From NCBI RefSeq assembly GCF_017916255.1, contig NZ_CP072827.1, positions 5,357,501 to 5,421,500 on the forward strand: a stretch of 64,000 nt of DNA, written 5' to 3'. The notes beneath the pieces were generated by a model. It ran no database searches, was not told the origin of the DNA, and saw only the letters and a list, made by a program, of their open reading frames with translations. Source of the stretch: Streptomyces mobaraensis NBRC 13819 = DSM 40847 (GTDB lineage: Bacteria > Actinomycetota > Actinomycetes > Streptomycetales > Streptomycetaceae). Position numbers and translations under genes: made by a program. This document shows, piece by piece, positions 17,200-25,062 of the stretch (positions are counted from its first letter, which is position 1; each line of letters opens with the position of its first letter).

Positions 17200-18078
17200 A
17201 TGGCCCTTCCCCGTGGCGCGCTCCACCGGACCCCCGTCGGCGACCTCCGGCCGGGCGACCACGCCTGCCTGCTCTTCGCCTCCGACGAGGAGCGGACCGC
17301 GGTGCTGCGGGAGTTCGTCCGCGGCGGCCTGGACGCCCAGGACAAGATCCTCTACCTGGCCGGCCGCCGGGACCCCCACGACCCCGCGGCCCTGCTGGAC
17401 CGGTACCGGCTGCCGGCCCCGCGCACCGGCGTGGAGGTGGTCCCCCTCGACGAACTCCGCACCCCCGAAGGCCCGTTGGAGCCCGCCGCCCTGCGGGACC
17501 GGTTACGCGCCGCCGCCACCCGCTCCCACGCGGAGGGCTACCGCGCGCTGCGCATCGCGGGGGAGCCCTGCCCGGCTCCGCAGGACGGACGCGACGTGCG
17601 CCGGCTGCTGCGGTACGAGTCCCTGCTCGGCGAGGAGTTCGCCGCCGGCCGCGCGCTGGCCGTCTGCCAGTACGACGTCCGGCACTGCGCTCCCGAGGCG
17701 CTGGACGCCGCCGCGTCGGCCCACACCCGCGGCGTGGGCCCCGATCCGCTGGTCAGGACCGCCGACCTGCTCGTCGTCCGCACCTACCGGCCGCCCGGCC
17801 TGCGCCTGGAGGGCCGGGTCGACGCCTCCTCCCACCGGCAGCTGCGGGACGCCCTGCGCTCGGTGGCCGGGGTCCGCGGCGACCTCCGCCTGGAGATGTC
17901 CGGCGTCGAGTTCCCCGACCTGGGCGGCCTCCGGCTGCTGATGACCTTCGCCCGGGCCCGCGCCGCCCGCCACCGCTCCGTCGAACTCACCGGCCTGGCG
18001 CCGCGGCTGTGCGAGGTCATCACGCTCATCGGCTGGGACCGGACTCCCGGTCTCCGGCTGCCGGAGTCGGTCGGCTGA
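17200..18078 (+). CDS. MEDS-domain plus STAS-domain regulator, with a TTA codon
   Basis: A 292-residue protein. The N-terminal ~190 residues (GDLRPGDHACLLFASDEER, then DKILYLAGRRDPHD) match the MEDS (DcmR-type sensory) domain. The C-terminal ~90 residues (GLRLEGRVDASSHRQLRDAL, MSGVEFPDLGGLRLLMTF) form an anti-anti-sigma-like STAS domain, with Asp rather than Ser in the usual phospho-site region (FPDLGG). In Streptomyces this combination is usually linked to sigma-factor partner switching; the partner is not visible here. Leu in RDRLRAA is encoded by TTA at 17503-17505, so translation probably needs bldA tRNA. The 3' end overlaps the convergent merR gene by 53 bp. Confidence 0.85.
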   Translation: MALPRGALHRTPVGDLRPGDHACLLFASDEERTAVLREFVRGGLDAQDKILYLAGRRDPHDPAALLDRYRLPAPRTGVEVVPLDELRTPEGPLEPAALRDRLRAAATRSHAEGYRALRIAGEPCPAPQDGRDVRRLLRYESLLGEEFAAGRALAVCQYDVRHCAPEALDAAASAHTRGVGPDPLVRTADLLVVRTYRPPGLRLEGRVDASSHRQLRDALRSVAGVRGDLRLEMSGVEFPDLGGLRLLMTFARARAARHRSVELTGLAPRLCEVITLIGWDRTPGLRLPESVG

Positions 18079-18748
18079 GGCCCGCGGGCCCGTCGCCCTC
18101 GCCTCCGCCGCCCCCGATCCGCCGCGCCGACTCCTCGGCGTGCGCCAGGCGCCGCAGGCTGAGCAGCACCGGCTCGTAGAGCACGGTGAGCGCCACCGCC
18201 GCCTCCACCTGCCCGTCCACCGTCGGCTCCGCGAACACCAGGTCGAGATCGGTGACGGCGAGTTCCGCGGCCAGCCGCCCGTACGGCAGCAGGTGCTCCG
18301 TGCCGCACGGGTAGCCCAGCCGGGCCAGGGCCGCCACGGAGTGCAGCAGCGTCCGGTAGGCGGGCGAGGCCGCGACCTCCACCCGCTCCGGGTCCCAGCC
18401 CAGCCGCGCGAGCACGCCGTCCACCGCCCCGCGGGCGGCCTCCGCCGCCTCGTCGCCGCTGTCCGGCGCCGGCACCCCCGGCAGGGCCCAGGTGGCCGCT
18501 CCCAGGCGCGTGTGGTGGTCCAGGGACGTGTCCTCCGCCGCGGCGATCACCTCCCGCGCGTCGGCCACCGACACCCCGCCCACCTGGATCAGCGCCCGCA
18601 CCAGCCGCAGCCGCCGCAGGTGGCCCTCGTCGTACGCGGCCTGCGTCGCCGACACCCGGCGGCCCGGCTGCAACAGGCCCTCCCGCAGGTAGTACTTGAT
18701 CGTCGCGGCGGGAACGCCGCTGCGCTCACTGAGCTCGGCCAGTCGCAT
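18026..18748 (-). CDS. MerR-family transcriptional regulator
   Basis: A 240-residue regulator with an N-terminal MerR winged helix (MRLAELSERSGVPAATIKYY, REGLLQPGRR, YDEGHLRRLRLVRALIQVGG), a linker and a C-terminal effector-like region that lacks the Cys cluster of metal sensors. The last ~30 residues are Gly/Pro-rich and lie over the end of the MEDS-STAS gene. It is transcribed divergently from the DUF4188 gene with 81 bp between, where two palindromes are its likely operators. It probably controls itself and that gene. Confidence 0.88.
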   Translation of the reverse strand: MRLAELSERSGVPAATIKYYLREGLLQPGRRVSATQAAYDEGHLRRLRLVRALIQVGGVSVADAREVIAAAEDTSLDHHTRLGAATWALPGVPAPDSGDEAAEAARGAVDGVLARLGWDPERVEVAASPAYRTLLHSVAALARLGYPCGTEHLLPYGRLAAELAVTDLDLVFAEPTVDGQVEAAVALTVLYEPVLLSLRRLAHAEESARRIGGGGGEGDGPAGLSRPTPAAGDRESGPSR

Positions 18749-18765
18749 GGCTCTTGCGCCCCTCC

Positions 18766-18786
18766 TTGGATAGTGTCACTATCCAA
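18766..18786. promoter_or_regulatory. Palindromic operator 1 (probable MerR site)
   Basis: 21-bp perfect palindrome with arms TTGGATAGTG and CACTATCCAA about one central T, 18 bp upstream of the merR start. The arm contains the half-site GGATAG shared with operator 2. Confidence 0.7.
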
Positions 18787-18789
18787 GCA

Positions 18790-18808
18790 TGGATAGCGCC
18801 GCTATCCA
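18790..18808. promoter_or_regulatory. Palindromic operator 2 (probable MerR site)
   Basis: 19-bp palindrome, TGGATAGCG-C-CGCTATCCA, 3 bp after operator 1 and 21 bp before the DUF4188 start. Both sites share GGATAG half-sites, so one regulator probably binds both and governs both directions. Confidence 0.7.
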
Positions 18809-18829
18809 ACGAGGGGTGGGGGTAACGCC

Positions 18830-19324
18830 ATGGGCAAGTCACCGATCGCGGGCCGGGTCACGGCGGCGGCCGAAGGGGACGTGGTCGTCTTCCTGATCGG
18901 TATGCGGATCAACCGCTGGCGCTCGGTGCGCCACTGGATACCGGTGTTCGGGGCGATGCGGCGGATGCTGGCCGAACTCGACCGGGATCCGTCCGCCGGG
19001 CTGCTGGGGTACCGGCTCCTGACGGCCGGGCCGCGGGAGTACACGGTGCTGCAGTACTGGGAGTCGCGCGAGAAGCTGCTCGCCTACGCGGCCGACGGGG
19101 ACCGGCCGCACCGGCCGGCGTGGGCCGCTTTCAACCGGCGGGCGCGGGGGGCGGCGGGGCGGGTGGGGATCTGGCACGAGACGTACGTCGTGCCGGAGGG
19201 GGCGTACGAGACGGTCTACAGCGGGATGCCGCGGCATGGGCTCGGGGCCGCTTACGGGGTCGAGCCCGTGGCCCGGCGGGGCGAGCGGGCCGCGGAGCGG
19301 CTGGCTGCGCCTGCGGCGGGCTGA
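18830..19324 (+). CDS. DUF4188-family (monooxygenase-like) protein
   Basis: A 164-residue protein matching the DUF4188 pattern: VFLIGMRINRWRSVRHWIPV, a mid-region YTVLQYWESREKLLAYA and a C-terminal WHETYVVPEGAYETVYSGMP. The family has a dimeric alpha/beta-barrel-like fold reminiscent of small haem or antibiotic-biosynthesis monooxygenases; its chemistry is unknown to me. The pairing with a divergent MerR regulator and twin operators suggests an inducible stress or detoxification gene. Start ATG 18830 follows a GGGG-rich ribosome site. Confidence 0.8.
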   Translation: MGKSPIAGRVTAAAEGDVVVFLIGMRINRWRSVRHWIPVFGAMRRMLAELDRDPSAGLLGYRLLTAGPREYTVLQYWESREKLLAYAADGDRPHRPAWAAFNRRARGAAGRVGIWHETYVVPEGAYETVYSGMPRHGLGAAYGVEPVARRGERAAERLAAPAAG

Positions 19325-19536
19325 GCCCCGGTCCCGCCCTTTCACCGTTTCTTGCGGGGGCGGGCCCGCGCACCCCCGAAACCGCGCTCCGCGCGGTTGT
19401 CCTCAAGCGCCGGACGGGCTGACTTTCAGCCCGTCCGGCGCTTGAGGACGAGCGGCGGAGCCGCGAAAGGGGGGCTGGGGGCTTGCCCCCAGGAAACGGC
19501 GAATGGGGGTGCCCCCTCTGGGGGAGGGACCGGGGC
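19325..19536. repeat. ~210-bp long inverted repeat between convergent genes, copy 1
   Basis: Outer arms GCCCCGGTCCC (19325-19335) and GGGACCGGGGC (19526-19536) enclose nested inverted segments and a perfect 24-bp central stem. Another copy of the same design lies at 30782-30973. It fills the gap between the DUF4188 gene and ndgR, whose 3' ends converge. I know this type as an abundant Streptomyces intergenic repeat. Confidence 0.8.
19399..19449. terminator. Bidirectional terminator, core of repeat copy 1
   Basis: A 24-bp perfect stem (19399-19422 with 19426-19449) closed by a 3-nt loop, exceptionally stable and symmetrical. It should stop transcription of both convergent neighbours. Confidence 0.8.
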
Positions 19537-19540
19537 ACCC

Positions 19541-20269
19541 TCACCCGTTGCGCCGCAACGCCTCCGTCAGCCGCACCGCCGCGTCCAGCACCGCCTGAGC
19601 GTGCATCCGGCCGGGATGACGAGTAAGGCGCTCGATCGGCCCGGACACCGACACGGCCGCCACCACCCGATTCGAAGGCCCCCGCACCGGCGCGGAGACG
19701 GACGCCACACCCGGCTCCCGCTCCCCGATCGACTGCGCCCAACCCCGCCGCCGCACACCCGAAAGCGCCGTGGCCGTGAAGCGAGCCCCCTGCAGCCCGC
19801 GGTGCAACCGCTCCGGTTCCTCCCAGGCCATGAGGACCTGGGCGGCCGAGCCGGCCTTCATGGGGAGGGTGGAGCCGACGGGGACCGTGTCCCGCAGTCC
19901 GGACAGCCGTTCCGCCGCGGCGACGCAGATGCGCATGTCGCCCTGGCGCCGGTAGAGCTGGGCGCTCTCGCCCGTCACGTCCCGGAGGTGCGTGAGCACC
20001 GGGCCCGCCGTGGCCAGCAGCCGGTCCTCGCCGGCCGCCGCCGCGAGTTCGCTCAGCCGCGGGCCGAGGATGAACCGGCCCTGCATGTCGCGCGCCACCA
20101 TGCGGTGGTGCTCCAGGGCCACCGCGAGCCGGTGCGCCGTCGGACGCGCCAGCCCGGTGGCCGTCACCAGCCCGGCGAGCGTCGCCGGACCCGACTCCAG
20201 GGCGCTCAGCACCAGGGCCGCTTTGTCGAGTACGCCCACTCCGCTCGAGGCGCCACCAGAATTGTCCAT
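19541..20269 (-). CDS. ndgR: IclR-family regulator NdgR (leucine/nitrogen regulator)
   Basis: A 242-residue IclR regulator with an N-terminal HTH (SGVGVLDKAALVLSALESGP, LAGLVTATGLARPTAHRLAVAL) and a C-terminal effector domain (RDTVPVGSTLPMKAGSAAQVL). Family, length and divergent placement next to leuCD identify it as NdgR/AreB, reported to control leucine biosynthesis and nitrogen-dependent growth in Streptomyces. The ATG at 20269 (start of MDNSGGASSGVGVLDK) was chosen because the upstream extension in the open frame is unlike the family. The 97-bp gap to leuC carries a TGAA-N7-TTCA repeat. Confidence 0.9.
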   Translation of the reverse strand: MDNSGGASSGVGVLDKAALVLSALESGPATLAGLVTATGLARPTAHRLAVALEHHRMVARDMQGRFILGPRLSELAAAAGEDRLLATAGPVLTHLRDVTGESAQLYRRQGDMRICVAAAERLSGLRDTVPVGSTLPMKAGSAAQVLMAWEEPERLHRGLQGARFTATALSGVRRRGWAQSIGEREPGVASVSAPVRGPSNRVVAAVSVSGPIERLTRHPGRMHAQAVLDAAVRLTEALRRNG

Positions 20270-20294
20270 GCAACGATACTCGCGTCTCACACTA

Positions 20295-20309
20295 TGAAAC
20301 GCAAGTTCA
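20295..20309. promoter_or_regulatory. Candidate NdgR operator in the ndgR-leuC gap
   Basis: Imperfect inverted repeat TGAA-N7-TTCA in the only A/T-rich part of the 97-bp divergent gap. Its position suits autoregulation and leuCD control. The assignment is inferred from location only. Confidence 0.4.
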
Positions 20310-20366
20310 CGTTTTCCCGGAAGCCGCCAACCTGTACCCACGGCACCCCGATCCGGAGGGACAGCG

Positions 20367-21788
20367 ATGGGACGCACACTGGCCGAGAAGGTCTGGGAAG
20401 AGCACGTCGTGGCGCGCGCCGAGGGCGAGCCCGACCTCCTCTACATCGATCTCCACCTGCTGCACGAAGTCACCAGCCCCCAGGCGTTCGACGGACTGCG
20501 CAAGGCGGGCCGGCCGGTGCGCCGCACCGACCTGACCATCGCCACCGAGGACCACAACACCCCCACCCTCGACATCGACAAGCCCATCGCGGACCCGGTC
20601 TCGCGCACCCAGCTGGAGACCCTCCGCCGCAACTGCGCCGAGTTCGGCGTCCGGCTGCACCCGCTGGGCGACGTCGAGCAGGGCGTCGTCCACGTGGTGG
20701 GACCGCAGCTGGGACTGACGCACCCCGGCACCACCGTGGTCTGCGGGGACAGCCACACCTCCACCCACGGCGCGTTCGGCGCCCTCGCCTTCGGCATCGG
20801 CACCAGCCAGGTCGAGCACGTCCTCGCCACCCAGACGCTGCCCATGTCGCCGTTCAGGACCATGGCCGTCACGGTCGAGGGCGAACTGCCCGAAGGGGTC
20901 ACCGCGAAGGACCTGATCCTCGCCGTCATCGCGGAGATCGGCACCGGCGGCGGCCAGGGTCATGTCATCGAGTACCGCGGGTCCGCGATCGAGAAGCTCT
21001 CGATGGAGGCCCGGATGACCGTCTGCAACATGTCCATCGAGGCCGGCGCCCGGGCGGGCATGATCGCCCCGGACGAGACCACGTTCGCCTATCTGAAGGA
21101 CCGCCCGCACGCCCCCCAGGGCGCCGACTGGGACGCCGCCGTCGCCCACTGGCGCACCCTGCGCACCGACGACGACGCCGTCTTCGACCGCGAGGTCGTC
21201 ATCGACGCCTCCGCCCTCTCCCCGTTCGTCACCTGGGGCACCAACCCGGGGCAGGGCGCGCCGCTGTCGGCAGCCGTCCCCGACCCCGCTTCGTACGAGG
21301 ACGCTTCGGAGCGCTCCGCCGCCGAACGCGCCCTGGAGTACATGGGGTTGACGGCCGGTCAGGCGCTCCGCGACATCGCCGTGGACACCGTCTTCGTAGG
21401 CTCCTGCACCAACGGCCGGATCGAGGACCTGCGGGCCGCCGCGGACGTGCTGCGCGGCCGCGCGGTCGCCGACGGGGTGCGGATGCTGGTCGTCCCCGGG
21501 TCCGTCCGGGTGGCGCTGCAGGCGGTCCAGGAGGGGCTCGACGCGGTGTTCACCGCGGCGGGCGCCGAGTGGCGGCACGCCGGCTGCTCGATGTGCCTGG
21601 GCATGAACCCCGACCAACTGGCGCCGGGCGAGCGGTCGGCGTCGACCTCCAACCGCAACTTCGAGGGCAGGCAGGGCAAGGGCGGCCGGACGCACCTGGT
21701 CTCGCCGCAGGTCGCCGCCGCCACCGCCGTGCTCGGCCGGCTCGCCTCGCCCGCCGACCTGCCGGCCGGCCCGGTGCTCGCCGCCTGA
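20367..21788 (+). CDS. leuC: 3-isopropylmalate dehydratase large subunit
   Basis: A 473-residue aconitase-family large subunit that with LeuD isomerises 2- to 3-isopropylmalate in leucine synthesis. The 4Fe-4S ligand cysteines are seen in VGSCTNGR and [11 protein letters not shown]; active-site stretches [12 protein letters not shown] and [14 protein letters not shown] are intact. Full length. Start ATG 20367 follows GGAGGGACAGCG. It is divergent from ndgR and 51 bp ahead of leuD. Confidence 0.97.
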   Translation: MGRTLAEKVWEEHVVARAEGEPDLLYIDLHLLHEVTSPQAFDGLRKAGRPVRRTDLTIATEDHNTPTLDIDKPIADPVSRTQLETLRRNCAEFGVRLHPLGDVEQGVVHVVGPQLGLTHPGTTVVCGDSHTSTHGAFGALAFGIGTSQVEHVLATQTLPMSPFRTMAVTVEGELPEGVTAKDLILAVIAEIGTGGGQGHVIEYRGSAIEKLSMEARMTVCNMSIEAGARAGMIAPDETTFAYLKDRPHAPQGADWDAAVAHWRTLRTDDDAVFDREVVIDASALSPFVTWGTNPGQGAPLSAAVPDPASYEDASERSAAERALEYMGLTAGQALRDIAVDTVFVGSCTNGRIEDLRAAADVLRGRAVADGVRMLVVPGSVRVALQAVQEGLDAVFTAAGAEWRHAGCSMCLGMNPDQLAPGERSASTSNRNFEGRQGKGGRTHLVSPQVAAATAVLGRLASPADLPAGPVLAA

Positions 21789-21839
21789 GCGGCGCGGCGC
21801 ACCCCACCCCAGCACCCCACCCACGAGGAAGAGCAGCTC

Positions 21840-22433
21840 ATGGAAGCGTTCACCGCACACACCGGCCGGGCCGTGCCGCTGCGCCGCAGCAACGTGGACA
21901 CGGACCAGATCATCCCGGCGCACTGGCTGAAGAAGGTCACCCGCGACGGTTTCGAGGACGGCCTCTTCGAGGCGTGGCGCAAGGACCCGGACTTCGTCCT
22001 CAACGACCCCGCCCGCGCGGGCGCCTCCGTGCTGGTCGCCGGACCGGACTTCGGCACCGGCTCCTCCCGCGAGCACGCGGTGTGGGCGCTGCAGAACTTC
22101 GGCTTCAAAGCCGTGATCTCCGCACGGTTCGCGGACATCTTCCGGGGTAACTCGCTCAAGAACGGTCTGCTGACGGTCGTCCTGCCGCAGGAGACCGTCG
22201 AGCGGCTGTGGGAGCTGACCGAGGCCGACCCCACCGCGGAGGTCACCGTGGACCTCGTCGCCCGTCAGGTGCGGGCCGAGGGCATCACGGCCGATTTCAG
22301 CCTTGACGAGAACGCCCGGTGGCGGTTGCTGGAGGGGCTGGACGACATCGGGCTGACCCTCCGGCACGAGTCCGCCATCGCCGCCTTCGAGACCCGCCGG
22401 CCGTCCCACAAGCCGTCCACGGCCCAGGTCTGA
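21840..22433 (+). CDS. leuD: 3-isopropylmalate dehydratase small subunit
   Basis: A 197-residue partner of LeuC that supplies the swivel domain of the active site. Signatures: [37 protein letters not shown] and [25 protein letters not shown] ribosome site precedes ATG 21840. It is the second gene of the leuCD operon, and a TTCG-looped hairpin follows about 105 bp downstream. Confidence 0.97.
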   Translation: MEAFTAHTGRAVPLRRSNVDTDQIIPAHWLKKVTRDGFEDGLFEAWRKDPDFVLNDPARAGASVLVAGPDFGTGSSREHAVWALQNFGFKAVISARFADIFRGNSLKNGLLTVVLPQETVERLWELTEADPTAEVTVDLVARQVRAEGITADFSLDENARWRLLEGLDDIGLTLRHESAIAAFETRRPSHKPSTAQV

Positions 22434-22539
22434 GGCCGTTTACCGGCCGCTCCGGGGCCCGATTTCCCGCCCGTTCGGCCCAGCGCCCAGGCCCCGGAAC
22501 CACCCTCGATTTCCGCTGTTCACCCCAGGTTTGGCATGA

Positions 22540-22569
22540 TGCGCCCCCTGTCTTCGGACAGGGGGCGCA
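22540..22569. terminator. TTCG-loop hairpin between leuD and the small gene
   Basis: Perfect 13-bp stem (22540-22552 with 22557-22569) closed by a TTCG tetraloop. It is the only obvious terminator for leuCD. It also lies 56 bp before the next start codon, so it could instead act in the leader of that gene. Confidence 0.7.
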
Positions 22570-22625
22570 CCGCGTTGTTGAGGCCCTGTGAGGCGACAAC
22601 TCGCCTCAGATGGCACAATCGGTGC

Positions 22626-22871
22626 ATGGAACGCGACAGCCAACTCGGGCTCTACCGGCTCGTCGCCGACCAACTCAAGGAAGCGCACTCCCGAGTGCGC
22701 GCACTGCAAGTCCCGGAGGGCGTACGGATGGCGCTGTCCCGGAAGCTGCTGGCCATCACGGCCGTGGCAAAACACGATCTCTCAGGCGCGGCAATGCGTC
22801 TGGACCGGCTGATGAAGGACCTCGACGAGGGCCGTTTCCCTTCAGAGCGCGGCACCGACGGAACTCCGTGA
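22626..22871 (+). CDS. Small conserved hypothetical protein, helical
   Basis: An 81-residue soluble, predicted all-helical protein (ERDSQLGLYRLVADQLKEAH; LSRKLLAITAVAKHDLSGAA) rich in Leu, Arg and Asp, without signal peptide or known motif. It always sits between leuD and hupS in the Streptomyces order I remember. Start ATG 22626; the ribosome site is weak, and a hairpin lies upstream. Function unknown. Confidence 0.7.
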   Translation: MERDSQLGLYRLVADQLKEAHSRVRALQVPEGVRMALSRKLLAITAVAKHDLSGAAMRLDRLMKDLDEGRFPSERGTDGTP

Positions 22872-22917
22872 TGGGTCGGGTTCGTTGCGGCACAAGGGTG
22901 ATTAGACCGTTTCGTGT

Positions 22918-22946
22918 TTGATTTGCGGTATATATCTGCCTAACGT
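22918..22946 (+). promoter_or_regulatory. Promoter of hupS
   Basis: TTGATT (22918-22923), 17-bp spacer, TAACGT (22941-22946), in a strikingly A/T-rich 40-bp patch 48 bp before the hupS start. Confidence 0.55.
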
Positions 22947-22994
22947 GCGAAAACGCTGGAACAAATTCCAGCAGGTGTCTCCGAAGGGGAAGAC

Positions 22995-23675
22995 GTGAAC
23001 AAGGCGCAGCTCGTTGAAGCGATTGCCGACAAGCTCGGCGGCCGTCAGCAGGCCGCTGACGCGGTCGACGCGGTACTCGACGCGATCGTTCGTGCGGTCG
23101 TCGCCGGCGACCGGGTCTCGGTCACCGGCTTCGGTTCGTTCGAGAAGGTCGACCGCCCGGCCCGTTACGCCCGCAACCCGCAGACCGGCGAGCGCGTCCG
23201 GGTCAAGAAGACCTCGGTGCCCCGCTTCCGCGCCGGTCAGGGCTTCAAGGACCTGGTGAGCGGCTCGAAGAAGCTGCCCAAGGGCGGCGAGGTCGCGGTG
23301 AAGAAGGCGCCCAAGGGCAGCCTTTCCGGTGGCAAGGCCACCACCAAGGCCGCGGCCAAGAAGGCCACCGCCAAGAAGACGGCCGCCAAGAAGGCGACCA
23401 CGGCGAAGAAGGCGACCACCGCCACCAAGGCCACCACCGCCAAGAAGACCACGGCGGCGGCGAAGAAGACCACCGCCAAGAAGACCGCACCCGCCACCAA
23501 GGCGGCAGCGGCGAAGAAGGCGGCGCCGGCGAAGAAGACGACCGCAGCCGCGGCCAAGAAGACCACGGCGAAGAAGACCGCCCCGGCGAAGAAGGCCACG
23601 GCGACCAAGGCTCCGGCGCGCAAGACCACGGCGCGCAAGACCACCGCCAAGAAGGCCGCGGCCAAGAAGAAGTAA
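22995..23675 (+). CDS. hupS: HupS, two-domain HU/histone-H1-like nucleoid protein
   Basis: A 226-residue DNA-binding protein. Residues 1-90 are a normal HU fold (MNKAQLVEAIADKLGGRQQA, VTGFGSFEKVDRPARYARNP, RFRAGQGFKDLV). From about 95 to the end it is a Lys/Ala/Thr tail of degenerate KKATAKK/AKKTTAKK units like eukaryotic histone H1. This bipartite form is specific to actinomycetes; in Streptomyces HupS compacts the chromosome in spores. It starts at GTG 22995 with AGGGGAAG upstream. A terminator hairpin follows 25 bp after the stop. Confidence 0.95.
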   Translation: MNKAQLVEAIADKLGGRQQAADAVDAVLDAIVRAVVAGDRVSVTGFGSFEKVDRPARYARNPQTGERVRVKKTSVPRFRAGQGFKDLVSGSKKLPKGGEVAVKKAPKGSLSGGKATTKAAAKKATAKKTAAKKATTAKKATTATKATTAKKTTAAAKKTTAKKTAPATKAAAAKKAAPAKKTTAAAAKKTTAKKTAPAKKATATKAPARKTTARKTTAKKAAAKKK

Positions 23676-23700
23676 AAAGCCGCTGACGGCGTCACGCGCC

Positions 23701-23730
23701 GGGCCGGGCTCCCTTCGGGGAGCCCGGCCC
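23701..23730 (+). terminator. Terminator of hupS
   Basis: Perfect 13-bp stem GGGCCGGGCTCCC with its complement around a TTCG loop, 25 bp after the hupS stop. Confidence 0.85.
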
Positions 23731-23927
23731 GCGGTGCGTTGAGGCGGGGAAAGCCGCGAAAGCCGGGAGCGCCGTGCCGCGCGGGGCCCGTACGGGTCGC
23801 TGTACGGCCCCTGGAGCCTCTCGCGCCCGCTCCGGGGTCTCCCTGATGCCGGAGGGGCCGGGGGAGTTCACACCGGCCGCCAGGGGACCGTGGAAGCGCC
23901 ACGGCGCCACGGAAAGCCGTCCGGGCG

Positions 23928-24152
23928 TCAGAAGGTCTGCAGCGTCACCAACGTCACACGCCGCCGCCCCGGCTCGCCCGTGCTTCCGTCCGCCGCGTCC
24001 GCCAGCTCGATCCGCACCCGCTGCCCCGGCCGCAACAGCCGCAGACCGCCCGCGTCGAACGCCCCGGCGTCGAACGGCACCGGGGTGCCGTCGTCGAGGA
24101 GAACGCTTCCGCAGCGGGTCTCGGGGTCGTAGGTGTACGCGGTGGCCTGCAT
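23928..24152 (-). CDS. Small cold-shock/OB-like protein upstream-linked to cofC
   Basis: A 74-residue protein, MQATAYTYDPETRCGSVLLD then GTPVPFDAGAFDAGGLRLLRPGQRVRIEL. The beta-strand pattern (short basic surface patch, VPF, GQRVRIEL, VTLVTLQTF) resembles a divergent cold-shock/OB fold. It begins 10 bp after the cofC stop and is probably co-transcribed with it. The open frame continues upstream over cofC in a shadow frame, so ATG 24152 is the sensible start. No nucleic-acid-binding RNP motif is clear, so the role is open. Confidence 0.7.
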   Translation of the reverse strand: MQATAYTYDPETRCGSVLLDDGTPVPFDAGAFDAGGLRLLRPGQRVRIELADAADGSTGEPGRRRVTLVTLQTF

Positions 24153-24162
24153 GTCCGAGAGC

Positions 24163-24831
24163 CTAGTCCGTCGCCGGGCCGGGCGGCCCGACGGCGGCCC
24201 ACGCCCCGGCGGCCGCGGCCGTGCGGGGCCCCACGCCCAGGGCCAGTGCGGCCCGGAGGTCCGCCGGTGTGTCCACGTCCCGGCGCACGGAATCGACCCC
24301 CGGCAACCCGATTTCCCGCGCCCCGGAAGCCCGGTGCCGGGCGCGCGAGCGGCCCTCGAACGCCGGCGCCAAAAGCATTCCGGGAGCCGCCGCCAACAGC
24401 GTCGTCCCGATTCCCTCGGCATCCGCGAGAAATGCGCGCGGGAATTCCGCCGCCGAATCGAGCACCCGCCCGAGTTCCACCGGGCGCAGCGCCGGGAGAT
24501 CCGCGTTCAGCGTCGCCACGCCCGCCCGCGGGCGGTGCGCCCGGACCGTCCGCGCCCCGTGCGCGAGCGCCGCGTTGAGGCCACCGCCGCCCGCCGGTTC
24601 GGCGACCGTGCGGGCTCCGGCCGCCCGCAGTTCCGCCCCGGCCAGCGGGTCGTCGGTGACGACCACCACATCCCGTACCGCCGCGCACGACAGCGCGGCC
24701 TCCACCGTGTCCAGCGCGAAGGCCAGCGCCAGCGCGGGCCGGCTCGCACCGGATCCGGCGCCCACGGCCGCCGCCAGCCGGCTCTTGGCCCGCGCCAGCG
24801 GCTTCAGCGGCACCACCAGCGTCCAGCGCAC
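24163..24831 (-). CDS. cofC: 2-phospho-L-lactate guanylyltransferase (coenzyme F420 synthesis)
   Basis: A 222-residue nucleotidyltransferase that activates phospholactate (or PEP) with a nucleotide for F420 assembly. Matches: RWTLVVPLKPLARAKSRLAA at the N-terminus, VVVVTDDPLA, GGGLNAALAHGARTV, and TLNADLPALRP with the metal-binding Asp. Start GTG 24831 lies 4 nt after GGGAG. The frame is open far upstream because of GC bias. It is divergent from plsC with a 231-bp gap. Confidence 0.88.
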   Translation of the reverse strand: MRWTLVVPLKPLARAKSRLAAAVGAGSGASRPALALAFALDTVEAALSCAAVRDVVVVTDDPLAGAELRAAGARTVAEPAGGGGLNAALAHGARTVRAHRPRAGVATLNADLPALRPVELGRVLDSAAEFPRAFLADAEGIGTTLLAAAPGMLLAPAFEGRSRARHRASGAREIGLPGVDSVRRDVDTPADLRAALALGVGPRTAAAAGAWAAVGPPGPATD

Positions 24832-25062
24832 GGCACTCCCTCTTCTCGGTACACCCGGGCCTCCCCGGTCGCCACCGGCCCCTGCCGGCCCCATTGTCGC
24901 CCTCGGCCGCGCGCCGCCGCTCCGGGACTCCGGCCGCTGCCGCCGGAGGGGCACGGGGTTACGGTGTTCTCGACAGACCGGGTACCTGGCGCCACACTTG
25001 TCCGGCCCCGGGAGAGCAGCAGGCCCGTGGAAGCTTCCAGGTCCCAAGAGAAGGGTGTACGG

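Noticed and set aside
19131..20273. 380-codon minus frame over DUF4188 and ndgR
   Set aside because: Off-frame shadow of ndgR running through the long inverted repeat.
23329..23742. Arg/Pro-only ORF over the hupS tail
   Set aside because: Off-frame reading of the repetitive Lys/Ala codons of HupS.
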